59,624 nt of DNA from Planctomycetota bacterium (GTDB lineage: Bacteria > Planctomycetota > Planctomycetia > Planctomycetales > Planctomycetaceae). Below the pieces are notes generated by a model. That model ran no database searches, had not been told where the DNA came from, and saw only the letters and a program-made list of their open reading frames with translations. Every line of letters begins with the position of its first letter. Position 1 is the first letter of the stretch. A program made the translations under genes and the position numbers. Location of the stretch: positions 1-59,624 of the forward strand of contig JAQCEJ010000026.1 of assembly GCA_027618475.1 (NCBI GenBank), written 5' to 3'. Shown here one piece after another: positions 39,834-48,228 of the stretch.

Positions 39834-39839
39834 CGCACT

Positions 39840-41177
39840 CTAAATCTCGTCTTGTTCGCTCGCTGCCAGAGCTTTATCGACTTCGATGCGCAGTTTGTCG
39901 ACCTTGCGTTTATCGGCTTCAAGGACGGTAAAGCGGAGAGTGTTCCAGACCACCTTTTCACCAGGGGTCGGTACGCGTCCGACACGCGCCGTCACAAAAC
40001 CGCCCAGCGTGTCGAAGTCGTCGTTGTCGGGGAGGTCGTAGTCGTAACGGTCGTTGAGATCGTCGATGCGAACGCGAGCATCGACTTCTATAACATCCGG
40101 ACCGATTTCGACGATCTGGCTGGGTTCGTCAACTTCATCGTATTCATCGCCGATTTCGCCGACAATTTCTTCGAGAATATCTTCCAGAGTGACCAATCCC
40201 GCGACGCCGCCATATTCATCAAGGACGATCGCAAGATGGATATACTCCCGCTTCATCGTTTCGAGCAGTTTATCAATCGGTGTCGTCTCAGGGACATAAA
40301 ACGGTTCGCGGACGATCTCTTTTAAAAGCGGCCTTACCGCCGTGTCGTCATCATTGTCTTGCGCCCGGTCACATTCGTGTAACGTCTTGAGCAAATCCTT
40401 TGTGTACAGGATGCCGATGATATCGTCCGTTGACTGTCCGATCACAGGTACACGTGAATGAGCAGCATCGATGAATAAACGACGGGCCTCCTCCAACGGC
40501 GTCTGCTCGGGAATGCAGAACATGTCGGTGCGCGGTGTCATGATCGTTGCCACATCGTGTTCGCCGAGGTCCATGACGCGGTGAATCATCGAGCGAGCTT
40601 CCGATTCGAGTACCCCTTCAGTATGCCCCTCGTCAATCACCGTTCGGATTTCTTCATCGAGGCTCTCGGCGTCATTGTCTTTGGGTTCCTCAAGACCGAC
40701 GAGACGATGCAAAACCGTATCGACGTAACGGCTGGTAGAAAGGACGCCTCCCAGAAGCCATGTGAGAAGATTCAATGCAGGCCAAAGGCGAAAAATAAGA
40801 CTTTCACCACCGATACGAGCCAATGTCCACGGCCCGATCACCCAGACGGCCGAACAGAAACAAGCAAAACCGACAACACGAATGATCGTCGTCATGACGG
40901 GGCTTACGGTGTCCGCCGCGACGACGTGCGCCCGTGAGATGCGCTCAAGTATGATCATGCTCGCGGCAGAAATGCTCACCACGAACAAAATCTCGCAGAT
41001 GAGCAATGCCTCATCAGATCGTCGCAGAATTTGACTAAATCGGTCTTTACGGTTGCGCGCAGTGCTGATTTCTTCGAGGCGGCTATACGAAAACCCTCTC
41101 AGGCTATAGCAGATCCACGACAGCAGAAAACCGATCGACGATAATACCGCTGCACTCCACAGCAGCCCATTCGTCAT
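39840..41177 (-). CDS. HlyC/CorC-family CNNM transporter (CBS domains)
   Basis: A 445-residue membrane protein. Residues 1-150 hold four hydrophobic segments in a CNNM/DUF21-type domain, about 200-320 hold two CBS domains (VPVIGQSTDDIIGILYTKDLL, LAIVLDEYGGVAGLVTLEDILEEIVGEIGDEYDE), and the last 80 residues are the CorC_HlyC domain. Such proteins are implicated in magnesium or divalent cation export. The ATG at 41177 is supported by AAGGA 7 bases upstream. It is last in the minus-strand group phoH, pgpH-like, ybeY, corC. Confidence 0.9.
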   Translation of the reverse strand: MTNGLLWSAAVLSSIGFLLSWICYSLRGFSYSRLEEISTARNRKDRFSQILRRSDEALLICEILFVVSISAASMIILERISRAHVVAADTVSPVMTTIIRVVGFACFCSAVWVIGPWTLARIGGESLIFRLWPALNLLTWLLGGVLSTSRYVDTVLHRLVGLEEPKDNDAESLDEEIRTVIDEGHTEGVLESEARSMIHRVMDLGEHDVATIMTPRTDMFCIPEQTPLEEARRLFIDAAHSRVPVIGQSTDDIIGILYTKDLLKTLHECDRAQDNDDDTAVRPLLKEIVREPFYVPETTPIDKLLETMKREYIHLAIVLDEYGGVAGLVTLEDILEEIVGEIGDEYDEVDEPSQIVEIGPDVIEVDARVRIDDLNDRYDYDLPDNDDFDTLGGFVTARVGRVPTPGEKVVWNTLRFTVLEADKRKVDKLRIEVDKALAASEQDEI

Positions 41178-41291
41178 CACCAGATCCTTAGATTGCAAAT
41201 AAACGAACACGACAACCGAGCATCATCACACATGAGAAACCTTGCCCCGAATTGAAACTCCGCCATAGTCAGCATCAGCCCAAACGGACTC

Positions 41292-41828
41292 TTACGAAGA
41301 TATACCCGGCGTTCCAGAAGCATCGGTCATTGTGGACTCGTGCGGTGATATATTCCAGCGTTGAAGCACTTCTCGTTCGCGCGAGCGCATGACTTCTCGT
41401 TCACCGTCGGACTGATCGTCGTATCCGCAGAGATGCAGCAGACCGTGTACGATATAAAGCACGAGTTCGTCGTGCGCTGTCCAGCCATATTTTACTGCGG
41501 TTTCGATTGCCATTTCAGCACTGACGATTAATTCACCGTCGATTTTCTTGCCAAATCCACGCGGACGGTTCTCAGCAGCGTTGTTTTCGTCGTTTGGAAA
41601 CTCAACATCGAGCAAGAAACTCAAAACGTCGGTCGGATAATCGTGGCAAAGGTACCGTTGATTCAGATCCCAGATCGTTTCATTATCGACGATCGCCACG
41701 CTGATATCGGCGGCTGCAACCTGTTCATCAGAGAGAGCCTGATGCAGGATTTTCTCGATGTCGGATGAATGCACGGTCAAATACGTCTGCTGATCGGAGA
41801 TGTCGATACTATAGCTATCGGATGTCAT
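41292..41828 (-). CDS. ybeY: rRNA maturation RNase YbeY
   Basis: A 178-residue endoribonuclease-like zinc protein needed for 16S rRNA 3' maturation and ribosome quality control. The motif HGLLHLCGYDD is present; the first two metal His residues are there, but the third ligand is Asp (canonical is His). Some YbeY families carry this exchange, so activity is likely retained. The segment YLCHDYPTDVLSFL is typical. The ATG at 41828 is preferred; the frame is open to 41882. It lies in its usual position, between the HD hydrolase and the CorC gene. Confidence 0.9.
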   Translation of the reverse strand: MTSDSYSIDISDQQTYLTVHSSDIEKILHQALSDEQVAAADISVAIVDNETIWDLNQRYLCHDYPTDVLSFLLDVEFPNDENNAAENRPRGFGKKIDGELIVSAEMAIETAVKYGWTAHDELVLYIVHGLLHLCGYDDQSDGEREVMRSREREVLQRWNISPHESTMTDASGTPGISS

Positions 41829-41919
41829 ATCGTTTCTTGTTTGATGACTTGGTGTAATCGGCGTGTATAAAAGGGACGTCATTGTACCATCCCCACTTAC
41901 TCATTCCTCAATGCTCGTT

Positions 41920-44244
41920 TCAGGCCGTCTTCTGCTCGGGATATTTAATGCGCCCATGATAAATTCCAATGAGCGTTTTGGTTAACGATTCTTCAATCAT
42001 ATGAATTTCACTGAGCGTCAAAGAACATTCTTCGAACTGACCGTCGAGCAGGCGTTTCATTGTAATATCATGAACCAGGTTTTCAATTCGCCGCGGGGCC
42101 GGATCGCTGAGCGTTCGGCTGGCACTTTCAACGGCATCAGCCAGCATCAAAACGCCCGCTTCTCGACTTTGAGGTTTCGGTCCCGGATAGCGGAACGACG
42201 ACTCTTCGACCGGTCCGAATCGATCGGGCTGCTGATCGGCCTGCTTGTTCGCTTCGTGATAGAAGTATTCGACCAATGTCGTGCCATGATGTTGTTCGAT
42301 AAAGTCGATCAACCGTTCTGGAAGATCATATTGTCGGGCGAGATTCGCCCCATCTTTGACGTGTCCGATGATGATCAATGTGCTCATCGCCGGGGCCAGA
42401 TGTTCGTGACGACTTCCTGCTCCGGTCGCCATATTCTCGATGAAATAATGAGGTTTGAGCATCTTACCGATGTCGTGAAAATACGCGGCCACACGCACGA
42501 GAAGCCCATTCGCGCCAATGCGGTCGGCGGCCATTTCACCGATTGAAGCGACCGTCATCGAATGATTGTATGTTCCCGGTGCGCGGCGAACGAGTTCCTG
42601 CAATAAGGGATGGGAAACCGTGCTGATTTCCAAAAGACTGATGTCGGTCACCACGCCGAATGCCGATTCGATAAACGGTAAGCTGCCGGCGACGAGATAT
42701 CCGGCCGCCAGACAAAGGGCTGCTCCGCGCGAACTCTGCCACAGAAGCGTACGATCCGAAAAGATTTCTGCCAGCGTCTGACTTTCAACGGCACCGATCC
42801 CGCTGGAAACGGCGAAATACACGACTCCTGTCCAGAAACCAATCTTGATGATCGACGATCGCGACGAAATCCGCGATAGCGACAAGACCGCCGAACCGGC
42901 AACGCTCATCAGCACCACCAGTTCACCCAGATCCATCCGCGTGGAGAGCGTGAGAATAAGCGCCAAAGTAAACGCCGCTACCATCGCGAAAACCTGATCG
43001 TAGACGATGGTCAGCACCATCACGAGAACCAGGTATGGAACCACTTCAGCACGCCAAGGGTCGAATGATAACCAACGTGCTGCACCGATCGTGATCAGCA
43101 TCGCCGACAGATACAACGTAAGACGCAGCGTACTATGAAACAAATGAGATTGATTATGATACAAGTGATAACCGTTCATCACACCGAGCACGAGAAACAT
43201 TAATGTGACGAGTGCAACGCGTAAATATCGCTGATAGAGCGGAATCTGATCTTCTGTCTCACGATATTCGAGATTGAGTAATTCGAGTATGTTTTCGTCG
43301 ATAATTCGACCCGGCGCGACGAGAATCGTCCCGGCTTCGAACACGTCGAGCACGTCCCCGACGTTTTCGCGTGCTTCACGACGTGCGGTCATCGTCGCGG
43401 CGGCATCGTATTTTAATGTGCTTGGCTCACGACTGAGCAACCAGCTGACCAGTTGCGGACGGAGTTCTAACAAATCGGGATACGACAACCATGTTTGCCC
43501 CAGACTGCCGTTGTCACGCAACTGTTCGACGAGCTGAATTTCGCGGGCGATTCCCGTCCAGGCATTTGCCGGATTCTTGAGCCCGGCGACTTTCACCGGG
43601 TCGGTCGGTTTGATCTGGTTATTCGAGAGTTCATTAAAATCGGCGATTCCGGCTTTCGTCAGCGGAGCGATGAACTTTTCAAAACTCGAAATGAGATTAG
43701 CAATCGCCTCATCCGAGACCCCCTGAGGATTGGTCACCGAGGCCTTCAGTTTATCCCAAACCAGTTGAATATCCTTGGCCTGAGGCTCTTGAGCGCCGGG
43801 GGCCTGACGGTCGTCTTTGCTCAGACCAAAGGCGCTACGATTGCTGATCGAAAGCTCATTGGGACTCTGGGCGCGAGACACTTCGCGCAAACTGTCTTCA
43901 AATTCAGTCGGAAGCCTGGCGAGCAACGAGGGGTCATGCTGAAAAATGAAGGCAACTTCCTTTTCCTTTTCAGCCTTCAACCGCTGCGTTTCAAACTGAT
44001 TCACCCGTCGAAACGTTGTCTTGGAGACGATGCCGTGCGGCGGATGATCGCCGAGTCTGTACATGAACGGACTCTTCCAGGCATCGACGGCAATCAGCAT
44101 CAGCGCCAGCGCAACGATGCAGGTGGCCAGTCGCAAGATCACGCTTTCATCGCGAAAGGTATCACCCAGCCGTTGGCGAAACGTCGGTGCAGCCTTAAGG
44201 GTGACCGTGCGTGTGGACTTCTGTTTTTTGGGGAACAAAGACAT
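41920..44244 (-). CDS. 7TM-HD family phosphohydrolase, PgpH-like
   Basis: A 774-residue membrane protein. After a short cytoplasmic start comes one membrane helix (about 43-60), a large extracytoplasmic domain of the 7TMR-HDED type (60-330), about seven membrane segments (340-540) and a C-terminal HD domain. The HD motif HDIGKMLKPHYF begins at His590, followed by HEHLAPAMS, GHVKDG and the EQHHGTTLVEYFY region. PgpH-type members hydrolyse cyclic di-AMP. It is between phoH and ybeY (17-base gap to phoH), a very conserved arrangement. Confidence 0.88.
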   Translation of the reverse strand: MSLFPKKQKSTRTVTLKAAPTFRQRLGDTFRDESVILRLATCIVALALMLIAVDAWKSPFMYRLGDHPPHGIVSKTTFRRVNQFETQRLKAEKEKEVAFIFQHDPSLLARLPTEFEDSLREVSRAQSPNELSISNRSAFGLSKDDRQAPGAQEPQAKDIQLVWDKLKASVTNPQGVSDEAIANLISSFEKFIAPLTKAGIADFNELSNNQIKPTDPVKVAGLKNPANAWTGIAREIQLVEQLRDNGSLGQTWLSYPDLLELRPQLVSWLLSREPSTLKYDAAATMTARREARENVGDVLDVFEAGTILVAPGRIIDENILELLNLEYRETEDQIPLYQRYLRVALVTLMFLVLGVMNGYHLYHNQSHLFHSTLRLTLYLSAMLITIGAARWLSFDPWRAEVVPYLVLVMVLTIVYDQVFAMVAAFTLALILTLSTRMDLGELVVLMSVAGSAVLSLSRISSRSSIIKIGFWTGVVYFAVSSGIGAVESQTLAEIFSDRTLLWQSSRGAALCLAAGYLVAGSLPFIESAFGVVTDISLLEISTVSHPLLQELVRRAPGTYNHSMTVASIGEMAADRIGANGLLVRVAAYFHDIGKMLKPHYFIENMATGAGSRHEHLAPAMSTLIIIGHVKDGANLARQYDLPERLIDFIEQHHGTTLVEYFYHEANKQADQQPDRFGPVEESSFRYPGPKPQSREAGVLMLADAVESASRTLSDPAPRRIENLVHDITMKRLLDGQFEECSLTLSEIHMIEESLTKTLIGIYHGRIKYPEQKTA

Positions 44245-44261
44245 GGCGCTTTCGGACCGAA

Positions 44262-45260
44262 TTATTTTGCGGTCGGACGGCTTCCCTTCGACGTGGAAGA
44301 AACCTGATGTTCATCGTCGTAGGCTTTGACGATGTCTGCCACAAGCCGATGACGAACGATGTCTTTCGTCGTCAGGTTGACGATGCCCACGCCTTCGATT
44401 TTTTTCAGGCGCGCGACGACATCCGTCAGTCCGCACACGACGTGACTGGGAAGATCGATTTGAGTTGTGTCTCCCGTAACCACGATGCGGGAGTCGACTC
44501 CCATTCGGGTCAGGAACATTTTCATCTGCGTCACGGTTGTATTCTGGGCTTCGTCGAGAATGATGAACGTATTGTTGAGCGTGCGTCCGCGCATAAATGC
44601 AAGAGGAACGATCTCAATGACGTCGTTTTCCAAGTATCGTTTGACCTGCTCGAAGCTAAGAATATCATTCAATGCATCGAGCAGAGGACGCAGGTAAGGA
44701 TTGACTTTCGAGAGCATATCTCCCGGCAGAAAGCCGAGCTTTTCTCCGGCCTCGACGGCCGGCCGAACGAGCACGATTTTCTTCACTTGTTCCTGCCGCA
44801 GGGCATTGACGGCCATAGCGACGGCGAGATACGTCTTGCCGCTGCCGGCAGGGCCCGTGCAGATCACCAATTCGTGATCGCGAATGGATTGCACATACTG
44901 CGATTGCCCATTGGTACGAGGGCGTACCACCTTCGTATTTTGATAAAGATGAATGGCTGCCGGATACGGTCCGGTCGAACCTGCTTCCCCCTTACCGTTG
45001 TCGCCTTGCCCTGTTCCGAGTACCCGATGCAATTCGCTCTCCTCAAGATACCCCTTTTTGTGAAGGATTTGGCGGAGTTCGTCGAGCACCTGCAGCCCGC
45101 GCTTGATGTTGCCGTGTTCGCCGTGAAGGCGGATTTCGTCGTTGCGAATGACGATCTCAACGCCGATGGCATCGCGGACTTGTCGCAGATATTGATCTTT
45201 CGCACCAAAGAGCGATCGAATCTCATCCGCATCGGTAAATGATATGCTGGCTTCGGACAT
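44262..45260 (-). CDS. phoH: PhoH-family ATPase
   Basis: A 332-residue ATPase, likely involved in RNA metabolism. The N-terminal part (1-110) has the KH-like segment FGAKDQYLRQVRDAIGVEIVI, and the P-loop GPAGSGKT lies at 136-143. The Walker B (NNTFIILDEAQN), sensor MKMFLTRMGVDSRIVVTGDTTQ and C-terminal KDIVRHRLVADIVKAY complete the family pattern. The frame is open to 45416 but upstream residues are non-conserved; ATG 45260 is preferred and ATG 45281 is an alternative. The 92-bp repeat copy C begins 29 bases upstream and may lie in the leader or promoter. Confidence 0.92.
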   Translation of the reverse strand: MSEASISFTDADEIRSLFGAKDQYLRQVRDAIGVEIVIRNDEIRLHGEHGNIKRGLQVLDELRQILHKKGYLEESELHRVLGTGQGDNGKGEAGSTGPYPAAIHLYQNTKVVRPRTNGQSQYVQSIRDHELVICTGPAGSGKTYLAVAMAVNALRQEQVKKIVLVRPAVEAGEKLGFLPGDMLSKVNPYLRPLLDALNDILSFEQVKRYLENDVIEIVPLAFMRGRTLNNTFIILDEAQNTTVTQMKMFLTRMGVDSRIVVTGDTTQIDLPSHVVCGLTDVVARLKKIEGVGIVNLTTKDIVRHRLVADIVKAYDDEHQVSSTSKGSRPTAK

Positions 45261-45289
45261 ATTTTGGCGACGCAGGGTCATCCGTCTAA

Positions 45290-45381
45290 TACAAGCCGTT
45301 TCGTAACCCGCTGAATGGCGACATTTTTTCGGAATCGTTTGAACATTTATTCCGTCACCAACGGGATTTGAAAACCAGTTT
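45290..45381 (+). repeat. 92-bp interspersed repeat, copy C (more diverged)
   Basis: It runs from TACAAGCCGTTTCGTAAC to GGGATTTGAAAACCAGTT. It is the most diverged copy, with several substitutions in the inverted ends. It lies directly upstream of phoH, where a promoter for the phoH-pgpH-ybeY-corC group is expected. Confidence 0.65.
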
Positions 45382-45661
45382 GAGTTAATTTTACTCGCAA
45401 TGAGAATGGCACACAAAACTCAAGAGCGACATCTCATATTTATTGACGTCATTGTTACTGAGATGCCGATCTCCGGTATTTCTAACGTCTGTGTCATTCG
45501 GGTTTTGAGCATCGTTCTTACGATATGTTATTCTACTTCTGAAATCCGGCATTAGAAAGGAGCTGAATCAGGAAATGAGAAAATTTCACAACATGCGCTC
45601 TCGAAATCCAGGACAACCACCTCAACCGCGAATTCCCCCTAACTTACCAACTGGGTTTGCT
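45382..45661. other. Intergenic region phoH / ocd with promoter-like site
   Basis: About 280 bases. It contains a plus-strand promoter-like pair, TTGAGC with TTATTC 17 bases later (about 45505-45533), and a strong ribosome site (GAAAGGAG) before ATG 45575. That ATG opens a 129-codon frame which is antisense to the 3' part of the following gene. I do not call that frame a gene. Confidence 0.35.
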
Positions 45662-46972
45662 TTACGATTCACCAAGCTCGGCAACAAGTACCCGCAAAAA
45701 CGGTTCAACGTCCGTGACCAACCCCACCGTCTGAAACGAACCCCGGTCAGCCAGTTTCGTGACGGTTGCCGGGTTGATGTCGACGCAAACGACCTTGACC
45801 GATGCCGGCAGCAGATTGCCAACCGCAATGGAATGAAGTGTTGTGGCGATCATCAGACAGAACGTAACTCCTTGAACCAGTTCTCGCATCTTCCGCTGCG
45901 CTTCGATGACGTCCGTCACAACGTCAGGGAGCGGACCGTCATCTCGAATGCTTCCTGCGAGTAAGTAGGGAGTATTGCGTTTGATGCACTCATACATAAT
46001 CCCCGACGTTAGCAAGCCCTCGTCGACAACATTTCGAATTCCGCCGTGACGACGAACACGATTGACGGTTCGCAGATGATGTTCATGCCCTTCTTCAGTC
46101 GAACCGCCATGTTCCATCGAAATGCCGAGGCTCGTACCATACCACGACTGCTCGATATCATGTGTTGCCAGAGCATTCCCGGCGAACAAGACGTCGACAA
46201 ATCCCCGACGAATGAGCTGACTGAAAAGTTCGCTGCTGCCGGTGTGAACGACCGCCGGTCCGGCCACCACGAGAATCTTTCCGTTACCATCGCGAGAACG
46301 TCGCATATGCCCGGCGATTTCACGGACCGTCACCCCTTTCGGCTTTTCGCTGGAAACCGTACTGTTCATAAAGCTGAAGGCGTCATGTCCTTCGGACTTT
46401 CGTTCGAGGGGAAAAACCCGCGTCCCCAGGCGACCGACGACGATCCAGTCACCTCGTTTGACGTCGGTCATCGGAAGACACGCCGCGGTGTTCGTATCGA
46501 GATCAACCTTGAGGCCACAATCCATTTCCTGCAGATGGACCGGCAACCAATGACCGTTGAGCCGGATTTCCGTTTCCTGATTGGTGGTGCAGTAAAATCC
46601 TTCGGGGAAGGCCCCGTCGAGATCAGCCGGAACAAGTTCGCAATCCTGCTGATGCACGGGCATGGCACCATGCTGGCCGACACGCGTTAGTATCTGTTCC
46701 AACAGATCGGTGTTATCGGCACCAACCTGTAATCGGACATAACTCGGATCGTGTCGGCGCGAGCCAACCTTGATTTCGCGAATCTCGAATGTTCCCCCCA
46801 GCGAGGTAATCTCGTCGAGAATTTTGGGGAAAATCAGGCTGTCAATGACGTGCCCCTGCAGTTCAACCTCTTCGGTCAGATGCGACGAATGTTCGCCTTT
46901 TCGTTCGCCGGCTCCCGAAGTCGCCTTCATCTTCAAGGGATCCGGAGTATGGTCAGGTCCATTTCCATTCAT
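45662..46972 (-). CDS. Stand-alone LOR/SDH (TIGR00300)-type protein, likely ornithine cyclodeaminase
   Basis: A 436-residue protein. The N-terminal part (about 30-130) is the LOR/SDH N-terminal type (VELQGHVIDSLIFPKILDEI), and the C-terminal 300 residues form an NAD-binding fold with VVAGPAVVHTGSSELFSQLI, LFAGNALATHDIEQSWYGTSLG and VCVDINPATVTKLADRGS. It resembles the archaeal ornithine cyclodeaminase and the C-terminal half of cyanobacterial AgrE/ArgZ, and converts ornithine to proline plus ammonia by analogy. The ATG at 46972 has GGAGGG 7 bases upstream. Here it lacks the arginine-dihydrolase-type N-terminal domain. No arginine or proline genes are adjacent. Confidence 0.82.
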   Translation of the reverse strand: MNGNGPDHTPDPLKMKATSGAGERKGEHSSHLTEEVELQGHVIDSLIFPKILDEITSLGGTFEIREIKVGSRRHDPSYVRLQVGADNTDLLEQILTRVGQHGAMPVHQQDCELVPADLDGAFPEGFYCTTNQETEIRLNGHWLPVHLQEMDCGLKVDLDTNTAACLPMTDVKRGDWIVVGRLGTRVFPLERKSEGHDAFSFMNSTVSSEKPKGVTVREIAGHMRRSRDGNGKILVVAGPAVVHTGSSELFSQLIRRGFVDVLFAGNALATHDIEQSWYGTSLGISMEHGGSTEEGHEHHLRTVNRVRRHGGIRNVVDEGLLTSGIMYECIKRNTPYLLAGSIRDDGPLPDVVTDVIEAQRKMRELVQGVTFCLMIATTLHSIAVGNLLPASVKVVCVDINPATVTKLADRGSFQTVGLVTDVEPFLRVLVAELGES

Positions 46973-47052
46973 CGTTTAGTCCCTCCGTGTCGCGATTGCC
47001 GGTTTTCAGGCGTGACGCCGTCCCTCCGGTTCACTCGTCATCGACCCATCAT

Positions 47053-48087
47053 TCACTCCCGATCAGGCTTAACGGAATGCACTCCCTCAACGTCCCCTAT
47101 CATATCGTCCGGAGCGCGACGGCTCCAATACCAGGCAAGAATCGTCGCTGTCAACATGCAACCGAACGTGTAGGTCGCGGTCGGAATGGCAACCGCCGGG
47201 GTCTCGGGAAAGATTTTGAGCGCGAGCACTGTTCCCACGCCGGCGTTCTGCATGCCGACTTCGATCGTCAGTGCCCGTCGCATTTTTTCTGGAAGACGAA
47301 TCAGCCGGGCCGCGTTGTATCCCGTCAGATATCCAATCACGTTGACCGAAAATAATGCCAACAAGGTGATCGTATGGATCTTTGCGATTTCATTGCGATT
47401 CAATGCCACGACGACCGCAATGATCCACAATATGACCACGTTGGCGACCGTCGGTGCCGTCGTCGTCGCCAGATGTTCGAAGCGCTTAGAAAAACGACAT
47501 ATCGTAAATCCCGCGACAACCGGCAAGACAACTTCTCGCAGCAGTTGCAGCGCGACTTTCAACGGCTCGACCGGTAATTCCGCCCCGAGCAACAGCCATA
47601 AACCAAAAGGAACGACTACAGGCGAGAGCAACGTCGCCGACGTCGTCAGGCTGACGGAATAACTGACATTGCCGCGCGCGGTCATCGTCAATACATTCGA
47701 TGCCATGGCACCGGGGACCACACCGACGATGATGATGCCGATGCGATCGGTCGTGTCGACCTCAAACAAGTGCGCCATAACGTAGGCGAGCGCCGGCATC
47801 GCGAGGTATTGCACGCCTGTTCCGAACAATACGGTGGGCCAGCGACGCACAACCTGCCGCATTTCGTCCGGTGGCAGGAGGCATCCCACGCAGAACATCG
47901 TCAAACCGATGAGATACGACAGATAGGGTGTGCTGGCGACGAATGGGCTTTCCATCCCGGTCGTCCCATCGGGCCACATCAGCGCGATGAGCGAACTCAA
48001 CACAAGCCAGAGGATCAAATATCGCTGCAGCATGGCCATGTTGTAGAGAGTTGAATGCCGTGCGACAAGAGTCAACACCCCGATCAA
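47053..48087 (-). CDS. Bile acid:sodium symporter (BASS) family transporter
   Basis: A membrane protein with about nine or ten hydrophobic segments and the BASS patterns GLTMFCVGCLL, VGVVPGAMASNVLTMTARGNVS and EVGMQNAGVGTVLALKIF, the last with the conserved sodium-site Asn/Gly. Substrate is unknown; bacterial members move organic anions. The start is uncertain. TTG 48087 is favoured because AAAGGAG lies 6 bases upstream; ATG 48039 (the first in-membrane-domain ATG) and ATG 48126 are alternatives. It is divergent from the ubiD-ubiE-ubiX group. Confidence 0.88.
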   Translation of the reverse strand: MIGVLTLVARHSTLYNMAMLQRYLILWLVLSSLIALMWPDGTTGMESPFVASTPYLSYLIGLTMFCVGCLLPPDEMRQVVRRWPTVLFGTGVQYLAMPALAYVMAHLFEVDTTDRIGIIIVGVVPGAMASNVLTMTARGNVSYSVSLTTSATLLSPVVVPFGLWLLLGAELPVEPLKVALQLLREVVLPVVAGFTICRFSKRFEHLATTTAPTVANVVILWIIAVVVALNRNEIAKIHTITLLALFSVNVIGYLTGYNAARLIRLPEKMRRALTIEVGMQNAGVGTVLALKIFPETPAVAIPTATYTFGCMLTATILAWYWSRRAPDDMIGDVEGVHSVKPDRE

Positions 48088-48228
48088 AAATATCTCCTTT
48101 GAGTAATAACAGGGAGAGGATTCCATTCAGGAGCGCTTTCGATTCAACGTTCGTCTCGTTACGATCTGGATGAATTTGCGGTTCATGAGTGACCAAGCCG
48201 ACAATGTTCACCCTTGAGGAATGGTTTC

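Noticed and set aside
43495-44307. 270-codon plus ORF antisense to the PgpH-like gene
   Set aside because: Shadow of the minus-strand HD protein; no features of its own.
44211-45242. 343-codon plus ORF antisense to phoH
   Set aside because: Mirror of the conserved PhoH frame.
45575-45964. 129-codon plus ORF as a protein gene
   Set aside because: Two thirds are antisense to a conserved gene; listed as a finding instead because of the ribosome site and promoter-like upstream.
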